From: Plantibacter flavus
GTDB lineage: Bacteria > Actinomycetota > Actinomycetes > Actinomycetales > Microbacteriaceae
Direction: 5' to 3'
DNA length: 64,000 bases
NCBI RefSeq assembly: GCF_002024505.1
Contig: NZ_CP019402.1
Coordinates: forward strand, 682,001-746,000
Shown: positions 24,232 through 33,521 of the stretch, piece by piece
How positions within the stretch are numbered: the stretch's first letter is position 1
How the letters are laid out: the number at the start of each line of letters is the position of its first letter
Notes under the pieces: generated by a model
Told to the model about the DNA's origin: nothing
The model's input: the letters and a program-made list of their open reading frames with translations, nothing else
Databases searched by the model: none
Made by a program: the position numbers and the translations under genes

Positions 24232-25305
24232 ATGGAGACCCACCACGTCGTCGACGTGCCCTATCGACAACAGCATCAGGTCGAGGATGCCCTCGAGCGT
24301 TTCCTCGAACTGGCGAAGACGCAGGCGGTGTCGTTCGGCGGCGCCGGCTACCTGCGGCTCTGGGAGACCATCGAGCGCAGCATGGCCGGCGGCAAGCGGT
24401 TCCGTCCCCGGATGGTCATGACGGCGTACGAGGCGCTGGGTGGCGAGGACATCGTCGCGGCCGCCCACGTCGCGGCCGCCTACGAACTCCTGCACACCGC
24501 GCTGATCGTCCACGACGACGTGATCGACCGCGACTTCGTCCGGCGCGGCAGCCCCAACGTCTCCGGTAGCTACCGCGACATCGCGCAGACCGCGGGCATC
24601 CCGCTGCCGCTCGCCGAGCACCGCGGCATGTCCGTCGCCGTCATCGCGGGCGACCTCGCCCTGTCCGCGTCCTACCGTCTGATCGACCGCGCCGGGAGCG
24701 CCGACTCGGTCCGCACCCGCCTCCGCGAGATCCTCGACGACGCCATCTCCGCTTCGGCAGCCGGTGAGCTCGCCGACGTCGACTTCACGGTCGGCGGCGT
24801 CGTCCCGACGGTCGACGACATCATCCGCATGGAGCGCCTGAAGACCGCCTACTACTCGTTCGAGGCGCCACTGCAGTCGGGTGGTGTCCTGGCCGGTGCT
24901 CCGGAGGCGACGATCGACGCGCTCGGGGCCTTCGGGCAGCAGATCGGCATCGCCTACCAGATCATCGACGACGTCCTCGGCGTCTTCGGCGACTCGAAGA
25001 CGACCGGCAAGACGACGATCGGCGACCTCCGCGAGGGCAAGCTGACGGTCATGGTGGCGTTCGCAGCGGAGCAGCCCGAGTGGCACGCCGTCGAGCACCT
25101 CTTCGGCGACCCGGACCTCGACGAGGAGGGTGCCGCCGTCCTGCGCGACGTCCTCACGACGACGGGCGCCCGCCAGCACGCGACCCTGCTGGCCGGTGAC
25201 TACGCCAACCGCGCCTGGGAACAGCTGGCCTCGCCGAGCATCCCGGCGCAGCTCCGCGACGAGCTCCGCCCCATCGTCGCCACCGTGCTCGAGCGGTCGC
25301 GATGA
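24232..25305 (+). CDS. crtE: Geranylgeranyl diphosphate synthase
   Basis: The 357-aa trans-prenyl synthase has the first aspartate-rich motif DDVID (95-99) and the second DDVLG (246-250), with GGKRFRP at residues 53-59. It makes the C20 precursor for phytoene. It opens a six-gene operon in which every gene overlaps the next by one to four bases. TAGCCT six bases before the ATG suggests a leaderless start. Confidence 0.92.
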   Translation: METHHVVDVPYRQQHQVEDALERFLELAKTQAVSFGGAGYLRLWETIERSMAGGKRFRPRMVMTAYEALGGEDIVAAAHVAAAYELLHTALIVHDDVIDRDFVRRGSPNVSGSYRDIAQTAGIPLPLAEHRGMSVAVIAGDLALSASYRLIDRAGSADSVRTRLREILDDAISASAAGELADVDFTVGGVVPTVDDIIRMERLKTAYYSFEAPLQSGGVLAGAPEATIDALGAFGQQIGIAYQIIDDVLGVFGDSKTTGKTTIGDLREGKLTVMVAFAAEQPEWHAVEHLFGDPDLDEEGAAVLRDVLTTTGARQHATLLAGDYANRAWEQLASPSIPAQLRDELRPIVATVLERSR

Positions 25306-26270
25306 CCGCAGCAGGGGACGGGACCGGGCGACCCACGGACGACGCCTCGGCGGTCGGCGACGCACGACAGCTCTACGACCGGGTCGCGCAGGAGACCGCC
25401 AGCATCGTCATCCGTCGGTACTCCACGTCCTTCGGTCTGGCGGCCAGGCTGCTGGGTGGCGACATCCGCCAGGACGTCGAGAACGTGTACGCGCTCGTGC
25501 GGATCGCCGACGAGATCGTCGACGGTGTGGCCGCGGCCGCGGGGCTCGACCCCGAGCGGGTCCTCCGCATGCTCGACGCGCTCGAGCGGGACACCGAGGA
25601 CGCGATGGAGACGGGATACAGCAGCAACCTCGTCGTCCACGCCTTCGCCATCTCGGCGCGGTCCGCGGGCATCGAGACCGACCTCACACGTCCGTTCTTC
25701 GCGTCCATGCGTGCGGACCTCTCGCGCACCGTCCACACCCCGGAGACGTTCCGCGACTACGTGTACGGCTCCGCCGAGGTCGTCGGGCTCATGTGCCTGC
25801 GGATCTTCCTGCGCGGCCACGACGTCGACGACGCCCAGCGCGCCGCGTTCGTCGTCGGCGCCAGGAGTCTCGGTGCCGCCTTCCAGAAGGTCAACTTCCT
25901 GCGCGACCTCTCGGCCGACCACGACGAGCTCGGACGCAGCTACTTCCCGGGTGTCGCCGTCGACGAGCTCAGCGAGGCGCAGAAGCACAGCCTGCTCGAC
26001 GACATCGAAGCCGATCTCGACCGTTCGGCAGCGGTCCTCGGACGGCTGCCGAAGTCGAGCCGTCGCGCGGTCGCCCTCGCCCAGGAACTCTTCTCGGAAC
26101 TCGCCCGACGCATCCGGACGACGCCGGCCTCGGCCCTCGTCCGCACGCGTGTCCGGGTACCCGACCCGGTCAAGCTCCGCATCGCCGCCGGTGCGCTCGC
26201 CGGCCGCACGCCAGCCACGACCGGCACCACCGCCTCCATCCCGACGATCGACGAGAGTTCGCAGTCATGA
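25302..26270 (+). CDS. crtB: Phytoene synthase
   Basis: The 322-aa squalene/phytoene synthase joins two GGPP molecules head-to-head. YSTSFGLAARLL, the first Asp motif ADEIVDG, and QKVNFLRDLSADHDELGRSYFP (second Asp motif) are visible. It overlaps crtE by ATGA and crtI by four bases. The C-terminal 30 residues are low-complexity Thr/Ala/Pro, not part of the fold. Confidence 0.93.
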   Translation: MTAAGDGTGRPTDDASAVGDARQLYDRVAQETASIVIRRYSTSFGLAARLLGGDIRQDVENVYALVRIADEIVDGVAAAAGLDPERVLRMLDALERDTEDAMETGYSSNLVVHAFAISARSAGIETDLTRPFFASMRADLSRTVHTPETFRDYVYGSAEVVGLMCLRIFLRGHDVDDAQRAAFVVGARSLGAAFQKVNFLRDLSADHDELGRSYFPGVAVDELSEAQKHSLLDDIEADLDRSAAVLGRLPKSSRRAVALAQELFSELARRIRTTPASALVRTRVRVPDPVKLRIAAGALAGRTPATTGTTASIPTIDESSQS

Positions 26271-27847
26271 CCCCCTCCCACAACCGCACCGTCGTCATCG
26301 GCGGCGGCATCAGCGGTCTCGCCACCGCAGCCCTCCTCGCCCGCGACGGCCAGCGGGTCACGCTGCTCGAACGACGCGAGGTGCTCGGCGGCCGCGCCGG
26401 CACCTGGGAGCAGGACGGCTTCACCTTCGACACCGGCCCGAGCTGGTACCTCATGCCGGAGGTCTTCGACCACTTCTACCGGCTGCTCGGCACCTCCGCC
26501 GCCGAGCAGCTCGACCTCGGTCGACTCGATCCGGCCTACCGTGTCTACTCGGAGGGCCGCGACGGACACCTCGACCTCGCCGCCGACCGGGCCGGCAACC
26601 TCGCCCTGTTCGAGTCGGTCGAGCCCGGTGCCGGCGCGAAGATGGACGAGTACCTCCGCAGCGCGAAGGAGACGTACGAGATCGCCATCCGGAGCTTCCT
26701 GTACACGACGTTCGAGTCGTACCGGACGCTCGCGAGCCGTGAGGTCCTCGCCCGGATGCCGAAGCTCGCGAAGCTCCTGACGGAGGACCTCGACACCCTG
26801 GCCGCGCGCACCGTCTCCGACGTCCGGTTGCAGCAGATCCTCGGCTACCCGGCCGTGTTCCTCGGCTCATCGCCCTTCGAGGCGCCGAGCATGTACCACC
26901 TCATGAGCTACCTCGACCTCGAGGACGGCGTGCTCTACCCGCAGGGCGGCTTCTCGCGGATCATCGACACGATCGCCGAGCTCGCCCGCGCCGAGGGTGT
27001 GGAGATCATCACGGGCGCCGAGGTCACCGGCATCACCACGATGCCCGCCGGCCGCCGCGCCAGGGTCGACGGCGTCAACTACCTCGACGCCGACGGTCGT
27101 CGGCAGCTGCTCCGCGCCGACCGGGTCGTGTCCGCCGCCGACCTGCACCACACCGAGACGACGCTGCTGCCCCGCGAACTCCAGACCTACCCGGCCGAGT
27201 ACTGGGAGAAGCGCACGGCCGGTCCCGGAGCCGTGCTCGTCATGCTCGGCGTCCGCGGCGAGCTGCCGGAGCTCCTGCACCACAGCCTGTTCTTCACGGC
27301 CGACTGGCGCGACAACTTCGGCCGCATCTTCGGCGAGGAGACGAGCGTGCCCGACCCCGCGTCGCTCTACGTCTGCCGCCCGAGCGCGACCGATGCCGGC
27401 GTCGCACCCGACGGCCACGAGAACCTGTTCATCCTGGTCCCGGTCCCGGCCGACCCGTCCATCGGTGGCGGGGGAGACGCGCGGGTCGCGGAGATCGGCG
27501 ACGCCGCCATCGCACAGATCGCCGAGTGGGCCGGCGTCCCCGACCTCGCCGAGCGCATCGTGGTGCGTCGCGACGTCGGACCAGCCGACTTCGCGACCGA
27601 CCTCAACGTCTGGAAGGGCACCGCCCTCGGACCGGCGCACATCCTCTCGCAGAGCGCGATGTTCCGGAGCGGCAACGTCAGCAAGAAGGTCGACGGCCTG
27701 TTCTACACCGGTGGCTCCACCATCCCGGGCATCGGCCTGCCGATGTGCCTCATCAGCGCGGAGCTCGTCGTGAAGCGCATGCGCGGCGACCTCACCACCG
27801 GACCGATGGCTGAGCCGTTGCGCGCGCGCGCCGAGGCGACCGGCTGA
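26267..27847 (+). CDS. crtI: Phytoene desaturase
   Basis: The 526-aa flavoprotein desaturates phytoene to lycopene. The FAD-binding VVIGGGISGLATAALLARDG (9-28), the substrate-entry LGGRAGTWEQDGFTFDTGPSWYL and the C-terminal FYTGGSTIPGIGLPMCLISA signature are complete. The start ATG at 26267 overlaps the crtB stop. It ends TGATG with crtYe. Confidence 0.95.
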   Translation: MTPSHNRTVVIGGGISGLATAALLARDGQRVTLLERREVLGGRAGTWEQDGFTFDTGPSWYLMPEVFDHFYRLLGTSAAEQLDLGRLDPAYRVYSEGRDGHLDLAADRAGNLALFESVEPGAGAKMDEYLRSAKETYEIAIRSFLYTTFESYRTLASREVLARMPKLAKLLTEDLDTLAARTVSDVRLQQILGYPAVFLGSSPFEAPSMYHLMSYLDLEDGVLYPQGGFSRIIDTIAELARAEGVEIITGAEVTGITTMPAGRRARVDGVNYLDADGRRQLLRADRVVSAADLHHTETTLLPRELQTYPAEYWEKRTAGPGAVLVMLGVRGELPELLHHSLFFTADWRDNFGRIFGEETSVPDPASLYVCRPSATDAGVAPDGHENLFILVPVPADPSIGGGGDARVAEIGDAAIAQIAEWAGVPDLAERIVVRRDVGPADFATDLNVWKGTALGPAHILSQSAMFRSGNVSKKVDGLFYTGGSTIPGIGLPMCLISAELVVKRMRGDLTTGPMAEPLRARAEATG

Positions 27848-28200
27848 TGGGTCTGCTGTACCTGCTGGCGCTGCTCGTCTCGATCACCGGGATGGTCATG
27901 CTCGACCGGCGGTTCCGGCTGTTCTTCTGGGCCGACCGACGGCGGGCCGCGATCATCCTGCCGATCGGCGTCGTGTTCTTCCTCGTGTGGGACCTGCTCG
28001 GTATCGGCACCGGCATCTTCTTCCGCGGTGAGACGGCGTTCATGACCGGGCTCCAGGTCGCGCCCGAGCTGCCGATCGAGGAGGTCTTCTTCCTGACGCT
28101 GCTCTGCTACCTCACGATGAACCTGTTCGGTGCGGCGCGACACACGCTCGGCCGGGTGGCCCGCCGGACGACCGGCGCCGCCGAGGTGAGTGGACGATGA
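27847..28200 (+). CDS. crtYe: C50 carotenoid cyclase subunit CrtYe-like
   Basis: This 117-aa membrane protein has three hydrophobic helices with PIEEVFFLTLLCYLTMNLF, the signature of one half of the heterodimeric lycopene/C50 carotenoid cyclases (CrtYe/Yg/LbtB). With its partner it cyclises the ends of the elongated C50 chain. Whether the rings are epsilon, gamma or beta cannot be told by eye. Confidence 0.88.
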   Translation: MGLLYLLALLVSITGMVMLDRRFRLFFWADRRRAAIILPIGVVFFLVWDLLGIGTGIFFRGETAFMTGLQVAPELPIEEVFFLTLLCYLTMNLFGAARHTLGRVARRTTGAAEVSGR

Positions 28201-28577
28201 CCTACTGGGCCCTCAACGCATGGTTCCTCGCCGTCGTGGCGGTCATCGCCCTGCTGGCGGTCGTGCGGCTCGATCGACGCCGTGCGAACGGATCGCGGTC
28301 CGCCGGCCTGACGGCGGGCACCTGGCTGCTCGCGGTGGGCGGTGGGCTCGTCGTCCTCCTGCTCATGACCGCGCTGTTCGACAACATCATGATCGGCATC
28401 GGGCTCGTCGGCTACGACCCGGCACTCATCTCCGGCGCCTTCGTCGGCATCGCGCCCCTCGAGGACTTCGCCTACGCCATCGCCGCGGCCGTCCTGCTCC
28501 CGTCCCTCTGGGTGCTCCTCGAGCGCCGAACCCCTGCTCCCGTCTCCCCATCCCCGTCCCAGGAGGACCCGGCATGA
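28197..28577 (+). CDS. crtYf: C50 carotenoid cyclase subunit CrtYf-like
   Basis: The 126-aa membrane protein has the partner motif FDNIMIGIGLVGYDPALISG followed by APLEDFAYAIAAAVLLPSLW, characteristic of CrtYf/Yh. It is needed together with CrtYe for ring closure. A short Pro/Ser tail ends the protein. ATGA overlaps link it to both neighbours. Confidence 0.88.
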   Translation: MTYWALNAWFLAVVAVIALLAVVRLDRRRANGSRSAGLTAGTWLLAVGGGLVVLLLMTALFDNIMIGIGLVGYDPALISGAFVGIAPLEDFAYAIAAAVLLPSLWVLLERRTPAPVSPSPSQEDPA

Positions 28578-29440
28578 ACCGACTCGGCCAGCTCGTGCTG
28601 TCCTCCCGACCGCTGTCGTGGATCAACACCGCCTACCCGTTCGCAGCGGCGTACCTGCTGACCACGCGCGAGCTCGACCTCACCTTCTGGCTCGGGACGC
28701 TGTACTTCCTCATCCCGTACAACCTCGCGATGTACGGCATCAACGACGTCTTCGACTACGAGTCCGACCTGCGGAACCCGCGCAAGGGCGGCGTCGAGGG
28801 CGCGGTCCTGGACCGTCGGATGCACCGGTTGACGATCTTCGCGGCGATCGTGACGAACGTCCCGTTCCTCGTCTACCTCGTCGTCATCGGGTCGCCGCTG
28901 TCGTGGCTCGTCCTCGGGATCAGCGTGTTCGCGCTCATCGCGTACAGCGCGCCCGGCCTGCGGTTCAAGGAGCGGCCGTTCATCGACTCGCTCACCTCGA
29001 GCACGCACTTCGTGAGCCCGGCGGTCTACGGCCTCGTCCTCGCCGGTGCGGTGTTCACCCCCGCACTCTGGGCACTGCTCGTCGGCTACTTCCTTTGGGG
29101 GATCGCCAGCCACGCCTTCGGTGCAGTGCAGGACATCATCGCCGACCGGGAGGGCGGGATCGGCTCGATCGCGACGGTCATCGGTGCGGCGGCGACCGTC
29201 CGGTTCGCCTTCGTCGCCTACCTCGCGGGTGGTGCGCTGATGCTCGTGACCCCGTGGCCCATCCCGTTGGCTGGCCTGCTCGCACTGCCCTACGCCGCGA
29301 GTGTGCTGCCGTTCTGGAACCTCCGCGAGGAAGACGCCGAGCGGGCCAACGCGGGCTGGAAGCGGTTCCTCCGCCTCAACTTCCTGACGGGCTTCCTCGT
29401 CACGATGCTCATCATCTGGTACTGGTTCCTGACGTCCTGA
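28574..29440 (+). CDS. crtEb: Lycopene elongase (UbiA-type prenyltransferase)
   Basis: The 288-aa integral membrane enzyme of the UbiA superfamily adds two dimethylallyl units to lycopene to form the C50 skeleton (as in flavuxanthin). NDVFDYESDLRNPRKGG (residues 57-73) is the first diphosphate motif and QDIIADREGGIGSIATVIG the second. It is the last gene of the operon; a palindromic repeat follows. Confidence 0.9.
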   Translation: MNRLGQLVLSSRPLSWINTAYPFAAAYLLTTRELDLTFWLGTLYFLIPYNLAMYGINDVFDYESDLRNPRKGGVEGAVLDRRMHRLTIFAAIVTNVPFLVYLVVIGSPLSWLVLGISVFALIAYSAPGLRFKERPFIDSLTSSTHFVSPAVYGLVLAGAVFTPALWALLVGYFLWGIASHAFGAVQDIIADREGGIGSIATVIGAAATVRFAFVAYLAGGALMLVTPWPIPLAGLLALPYAASVLPFWNLREEDAERANAGWKRFLRLNFLTGFLVTMLIIWYWFLTS

Positions 29441-29458
29441 CCGGAACCCGCGACCCTG

Positions 29459-29520
29459 TCTCAGGAGTCCCCGGGCGCGCCGCAGGCGTTGCGCCGCGCC
29501 ACGCCCGGGTTCTCCTGAGA
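29459..29520. repeat. TCAGGAG/CTCCTGA palindromic element, family B
   Basis: TCTCAGGAG (29459-29467) and CTCCTGAGA (29512-29520) are perfect complements, and inside them CCCGGGCG-like arms pair with CGCCCGGG. It is the probable terminator of the carotenoid operon and of the leftward lyase gene. Family relatives are at 38488, 40361 and 40471. Confidence 0.7.
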
Positions 29521-29539
29521 ACGGGTCGTCAGTCGAGGA

Positions 29540-30340
29540 TCAGAGCTCGAAGGAGAAGCCGAGGTCCTCGGGGTACTCGCCGAGCTCGGTGAGGCCTGTC
29601 GCCGCACGCTGGAGGGCGGCGAGCGTCAGGCCGAGGGTGCCGGGGCCGAAGCTGACGCGCGAGACGCCGAGTTCGGCCAGGCGCTTGAGCGGGACCGCGC
29701 CGGGGTAGCCGATGACCGAGATGCGTCCGTGCACCTGCTCGATGGCCTTGGCGACGAGTTCCTCCGTACCGAGTCCGAGGAAGAAGACGACGTCCGCACC
29801 GGCCTCGAGGTAGGCGTTGGCGCGAGCGACGGCCTCGTCCCACGCCTCAGGGTCACCGGCGAGGGTGTCGACCCGGGCGTTGATGACGAGCGGGATGCCG
29901 GCGTCCTCGGCTCCGGCGCGAGCGGCGGCGACGCGGGCCGCGGCCTCCTCGATCGGGAACTGCGGGGCCTTCGCGGCACCGACGGAGTCCTCGAGGTTGA
30001 TCCCGACGGCACCCGACTCGACGATGAGGCGGCGGACGTTCTCACGAACGCCGGCCGCGTCGGACGCGTAGCCCTTCTCGAAGTCGATCGTCACCGGCAG
30101 GTCGACGGCGCCCACGATGATCTTCGCGGCGGCGATCGCCTCGTCGACGTCGAGGCCACCGCCGTCTTCGAGCCCACGGACGTTCGACACCGAGTGGCTC
30201 GCCGAAGCGAGGGCGACGACGCCGGGGGCCTCGGAGACGACCTTCGCGGTGATGGCGTCCCAGACGTTGGTGACGATGAGCGGGGAACCCGGCTCGTGGA
30301 GGGAGTTGAGGAGGACGGCTTTGGCATGCTGATCAGTCAT
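29540..30340 (-). CDS. Isocitrate lyase/PEP mutase-family protein
   Basis: The 266-aa TIM-barrel protein has the ICL/PEPM signatures: VVALASASHSVSNVRGLEDG, LPVTIDFEKGYA (metal Asp region), VGINLEDSVG and LVINARVDTLAG. It probably cleaves or forms a carbon-carbon bond next to a 2-keto acid or phosphonate. The key catalytic Cys loop of isocitrate or methylisocitrate lyase (KKCGH) is absent, so it is not one of those. Substrate unknown. Confidence 0.82.
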   Translation of the reverse strand: MTDQHAKAVLLNSLHEPGSPLIVTNVWDAITAKVVSEAPGVVALASASHSVSNVRGLEDGGGLDVDEAIAAAKIIVGAVDLPVTIDFEKGYASDAAGVRENVRRLIVESGAVGINLEDSVGAAKAPQFPIEEAAARVAAARAGAEDAGIPLVINARVDTLAGDPEAWDEAVARANAYLEAGADVVFFLGLGTEELVAKAIEQVHGRISVIGYPGAVPLKRLAELGVSRVSFGPGTLGLTLAALQRAATGLTELGEYPEDLGFSFEL

Positions 30341-30545
30341 GTCCGCAGTCTGCCAGCGGACGTCGGCCGCCTAGCCGACAAGCGTCGAGAATTCAGGGAA
30401 CGTTCGGGTTCGATGCGGTTGCCGGCTCCTGTGGGGCGCTCCCGTGACGCAAGACGAGGGCGCTCCGTGCGTCATCCCACGCCGCCGGTGAACCGGGCGG
30501 GCAGGATGCCGTGCGTATCATTGGTGGCCGAAGGAAGGCGCTCCC

Positions 30546-31655
30546 ATGACGAAACCGCCGACGGTCTACGACGTCGCGCACCACGCCGGCGTCTCCATCG
30601 CGACGGTCTCGCGGGTGCTCAGCCGCCCTGACGACGTGAAACCGGCCACCCGAGACCGCGTGCTCGCCTCGGTCGGTGAACTCGGGTACGTCCCGAGTGG
30701 AGCCGCACGAGGGCTCGCCGCGCGCCGTACCGGCGTCATCGGCCTGTTCTTCCAGGGGCTCGACGCGATGGACGACCTCGGGGACATCGCCCTCGAGGGC
30801 GACGAGGCGGCGGCCGGGGGAGCGCGCATCGTCCGCGATATCCCGGAGCGGACCGACACACGGACGCTCAACCTCTACTTCGACGAGGTGCTGCGCGGCT
30901 GCGAGCTGGAGTCCTGGCGGAGCGGGTTCGCGCTGCTCGTCGGCGTCGGACGCGGGTCCACGGCGACGCAGACCGTGCGCGACATGGCGGGTCGGGTGGA
31001 CGGCCTCATGGTGCTGGCCGGGAGCGCCAGCGAGGAGGAGCTCGCGCGCCTGTCGCGGCACGTCCCGATCGTCGTGATGGCAGGGCCCCGGCGCGGTGAC
31101 GACCTCGACCACGTCTCCGTGAGCAACGCCGAGGGGATGCGCACGCTCACCGCGCACCTCATCGACGACCTCGGTGCCCGGGAGCTCGAATATGTGGCCG
31201 GGAGCCTCGGCTCGCCCGATGATGCCGAGCGCTGGAGCGGGTTCCGCGCGGCTCTCGCGGATCGGTCGCTCGAGGCGCCGGAGGAGCCGACCCTCCGCGG
31301 CGACTTCACGCGGGAGGGTGGGCGACGGGTCGGTCGGGAGCTGTTCCGACGAGACGGACTGCCGCGGGCCGTCGTGTGCGCCAACGACCAGATGGCGCTC
31401 GGCGTGATCGACGCCGCCAGGATCGCCGGGGTCGCGGTCCCGGACGAGCTCATCGTCACCGGCTTCGACGGCATCGACGCCGGCCGCCTGTCCGCTCCGA
31501 GGCTCACGACGGTCCGGCAGCCGATGGAGACGCTCGGCCGGGTCTCCGTGCAGGCGCTCGCCCGTCGCCTCGCCGAGCCGAAGCTGCCCGCGATGTCCGT
31601 CCGACTCCCCGTGGAGGTCGTCCTCCGCGAGAGCTCCGAGTCGATCACGTCCTGA
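30546..31655 (+). CDS. LacI-family transcriptional regulator
   Basis: The 369-aa protein has the LacI helix-turn-helix with hinge (VYDVAHHAGVSIATVSRVLSRPDDVKPATRDRV) and a periplasmic-binding-like effector domain (about 62-345). A segment (residues ~70-120) is longer than in most LacI proteins. It precedes the ABC transporter/GH1 operon and an operator-like palindrome covers that operon's promoter. Ligand is probably a beta-glucoside or oligosaccharide. AAGGAAGG precedes the start. Confidence 0.9.
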   Translation: MTKPPTVYDVAHHAGVSIATVSRVLSRPDDVKPATRDRVLASVGELGYVPSGAARGLAARRTGVIGLFFQGLDAMDDLGDIALEGDEAAAGGARIVRDIPERTDTRTLNLYFDEVLRGCELESWRSGFALLVGVGRGSTATQTVRDMAGRVDGLMVLAGSASEEELARLSRHVPIVVMAGPRRGDDLDHVSVSNAEGMRTLTAHLIDDLGARELEYVAGSLGSPDDAERWSGFRAALADRSLEAPEEPTLRGDFTREGGRRVGRELFRRDGLPRAVVCANDQMALGVIDAARIAGVAVPDELIVTGFDGIDAGRLSAPRLTTVRQPMETLGRVSVQALARRLAEPKLPAMSVRLPVEVVLRESSESITS

Positions 31656-31770
31656 TCATCGCCTCCCCTCGCGTTCACCATTCAGGAAGCCCGCGGCGTG
31701 CCGCGGACGCGTCCGTCCGCCGCGAGGCCGCCAGGCCGAGGCTCTCCTGGATTGCGAACAGGAGCGGGAT

Positions 31771-31810
31771 GTCCGACACGGGTTGCGTCGGACAATGTAT
31801 GCGCTTACAC
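31771..31810 (+). promoter_or_regulatory. Promoter and LacI operator for ABC/GH1 operon
   Basis: A short hairpin (GTCCGAC 31771-31777 with GTCGGAC 31787-31793) is followed by TTGCGT (31783-31788), a 16-bp spacer and TACACT (31805-31810). TGTATGCGCTTACA (31796-31809) is a nearly perfect LacI-type palindrome with a GCGC centre, placed over the spacer and -10. It should be bound by the upstream LacI protein. Confidence 0.7.
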
Positions 31811-31844
31811 TCAACCGGTACAGACTTCAGCAAGGACGGTGGCG

Positions 31845-33521
31845 ATGACGCACACGACGCACGAGCGGACCAAGGTCCGCAGGCGCAGACGACTCGGAGC
31901 AGCGGCGATGATCGCCGCGGCGGCCTTGCTCGTCTCCGGCTGCAGCATCCAGATCAAGAGCGAGCCGGATCCCTCGATCCCCGCCGACACGATGCTGCTG
32001 GCCTCCGACAAGGGCACCCCGATGCTCGAGCGGAACTTCAACCCCTACCTCGTGAACAAGCGCTCGGCCTCGAGCTACATCTACGAGCCGCTCGTGATCA
32101 TCAACGTGCTCGACGGCAAGGAGACGCCGTGGCTCGCCGAGAAGGTCGACCTCCCGGACGCCCGCACGATCGACTACACGATCCGCGACGGCGCCACCTG
32201 GTCCGACGGTGAGGCCTTCACCCCTGAGGACGTCAAGTTCACCTTCGACCTCATCAAGCAGTACCCGACACTCGATCAGAAGGGCGCCTGGCAGCACATC
32301 GACACGATCGAGGTGAAGGGCCAGCACGTCATCATGCACCTGCTCGACGACGACGCTCCCGCGGCCGACATCGTCTCGCAGACGCTCATCGTCCCGGAGC
32401 ACATCTGGAAGGACGTCAAGAGCCCCGACACCTGGCGGAACCCGAACCCGGTCGGCACCGGTCCGTACGTCCTCGGCAACTACACCTCGCAGCAGTACAC
32501 GATGGACAAGAACGAGACGTACTGGCAGGCCGACAAGATCGAGGTCAACCACCTCGTGATCCCCGCGGCCACCGGTGAACTCGACATCGTCACGAAGGGC
32601 TTCGACTGGGCGTACTCGTTCCTGTCGAACGTCGAAGGCACCTGGGTTGCGGCCAACGACCACAACAAGTTCTGGTTCCCGCCGGGAGGCGTGATCGGGC
32701 TCGTGCCCAACATGGACGTCGCCCCCTTCGACAACGTGGACGTCCGTCGCGGCATCGCCCTGGCGCTCGACCGCGACAAGATCGCCGATGCGGCGACCGA
32801 GGGCTACCTCGGTGCCGCCGGCCAGTCGAGCCTCATGCTCCCCAACCAGGAGGACGAACTCGACCCGACGCTGCCGAACCAGGGCATGATCACGCAGGAC
32901 ACCGCCGGCGCCCTCGAAGCCTTCGCGGCCGCCGGGTACACCCAGCAGGGTGGCAAGCTCGTCGACGCGGCGGGCAAGCAGTTCAGCTTCTCGATCACGA
33001 CCGCCAACGGCTACGCGGACTGGCTCCGCGCGGTTCAGGAGGTCCGCAAGGAGCTCGGCGCCCTCGGCATCGACGTGCAGATCAAGCAGCCGCAGCCGCC
33101 GGGGTACCAGCAGGCCATCCAGAGCGGTGACTTCCAGGTCGCGATGGGCGGAATGGGCAACGGCATCATGTTCCAGGGCTTCAACAACAGCTTCAACAGC
33201 GAGTTCGCGAAGCCGATCGGTGAGACGACGTCCAGCAACTTCGGTCGCTACCGCAACCCGCAGATGGACCAGCTGCTCGCCCAGTACAAGGAGACGACCG
33301 ACGAGGCCACCCGTCTCGGGCTGAGTCACCAGATGCAGCAGATCGTCTACAGCGACTTCCCGGTCATCGGCATGTACTACGGCGGACTCTGGGGTCTCTA
33401 CAACGACAAGAAGTTCACCGGCTGGCCCGATGCGGACAATCCGTACGCACCGCTCCAGACCTACGACCAGACCCCGCTCCTCGTGTTCACGCACCTCAAG
33501 CTCCGGAAGGACGGTGAGTGA
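31845..33521 (+). CDS. ABC transporter substrate-binding lipoprotein, family 5
   Basis: The 558-aa protein has a lipoprotein signal with lipobox LLVSGC and lipidation Cys33. The body is an SBP_bac_5 (DppA/OppA-like) protein (NPNPVGTGPYVLGNYTSQQYTMDKNETYWQADKIE is its landmark). Members bind dipeptides or, in some actinobacteria and Thermotoga, beta-glucan oligosaccharides. The GH1 gene at the end of the operon favours oligosaccharide. The ATG at 31845 follows a 35-bp leader. Confidence 0.9.
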   Translation: MTHTTHERTKVRRRRRLGAAAMIAAAALLVSGCSIQIKSEPDPSIPADTMLLASDKGTPMLERNFNPYLVNKRSASSYIYEPLVIINVLDGKETPWLAEKVDLPDARTIDYTIRDGATWSDGEAFTPEDVKFTFDLIKQYPTLDQKGAWQHIDTIEVKGQHVIMHLLDDDAPAADIVSQTLIVPEHIWKDVKSPDTWRNPNPVGTGPYVLGNYTSQQYTMDKNETYWQADKIEVNHLVIPAATGELDIVTKGFDWAYSFLSNVEGTWVAANDHNKFWFPPGGVIGLVPNMDVAPFDNVDVRRGIALALDRDKIADAATEGYLGAAGQSSLMLPNQEDELDPTLPNQGMITQDTAGALEAFAAAGYTQQGGKLVDAAGKQFSFSITTANGYADWLRAVQEVRKELGALGIDVQIKQPQPPGYQQAIQSGDFQVAMGGMGNGIMFQGFNNSFNSEFAKPIGETTSSNFGRYRNPQMDQLLAQYKETTDEATRLGLSHQMQQIVYSDFPVIGMYYGGLWGLYNDKKFTGWPDADNPYAPLQTYDQTPLLVFTHLKLRKDGE

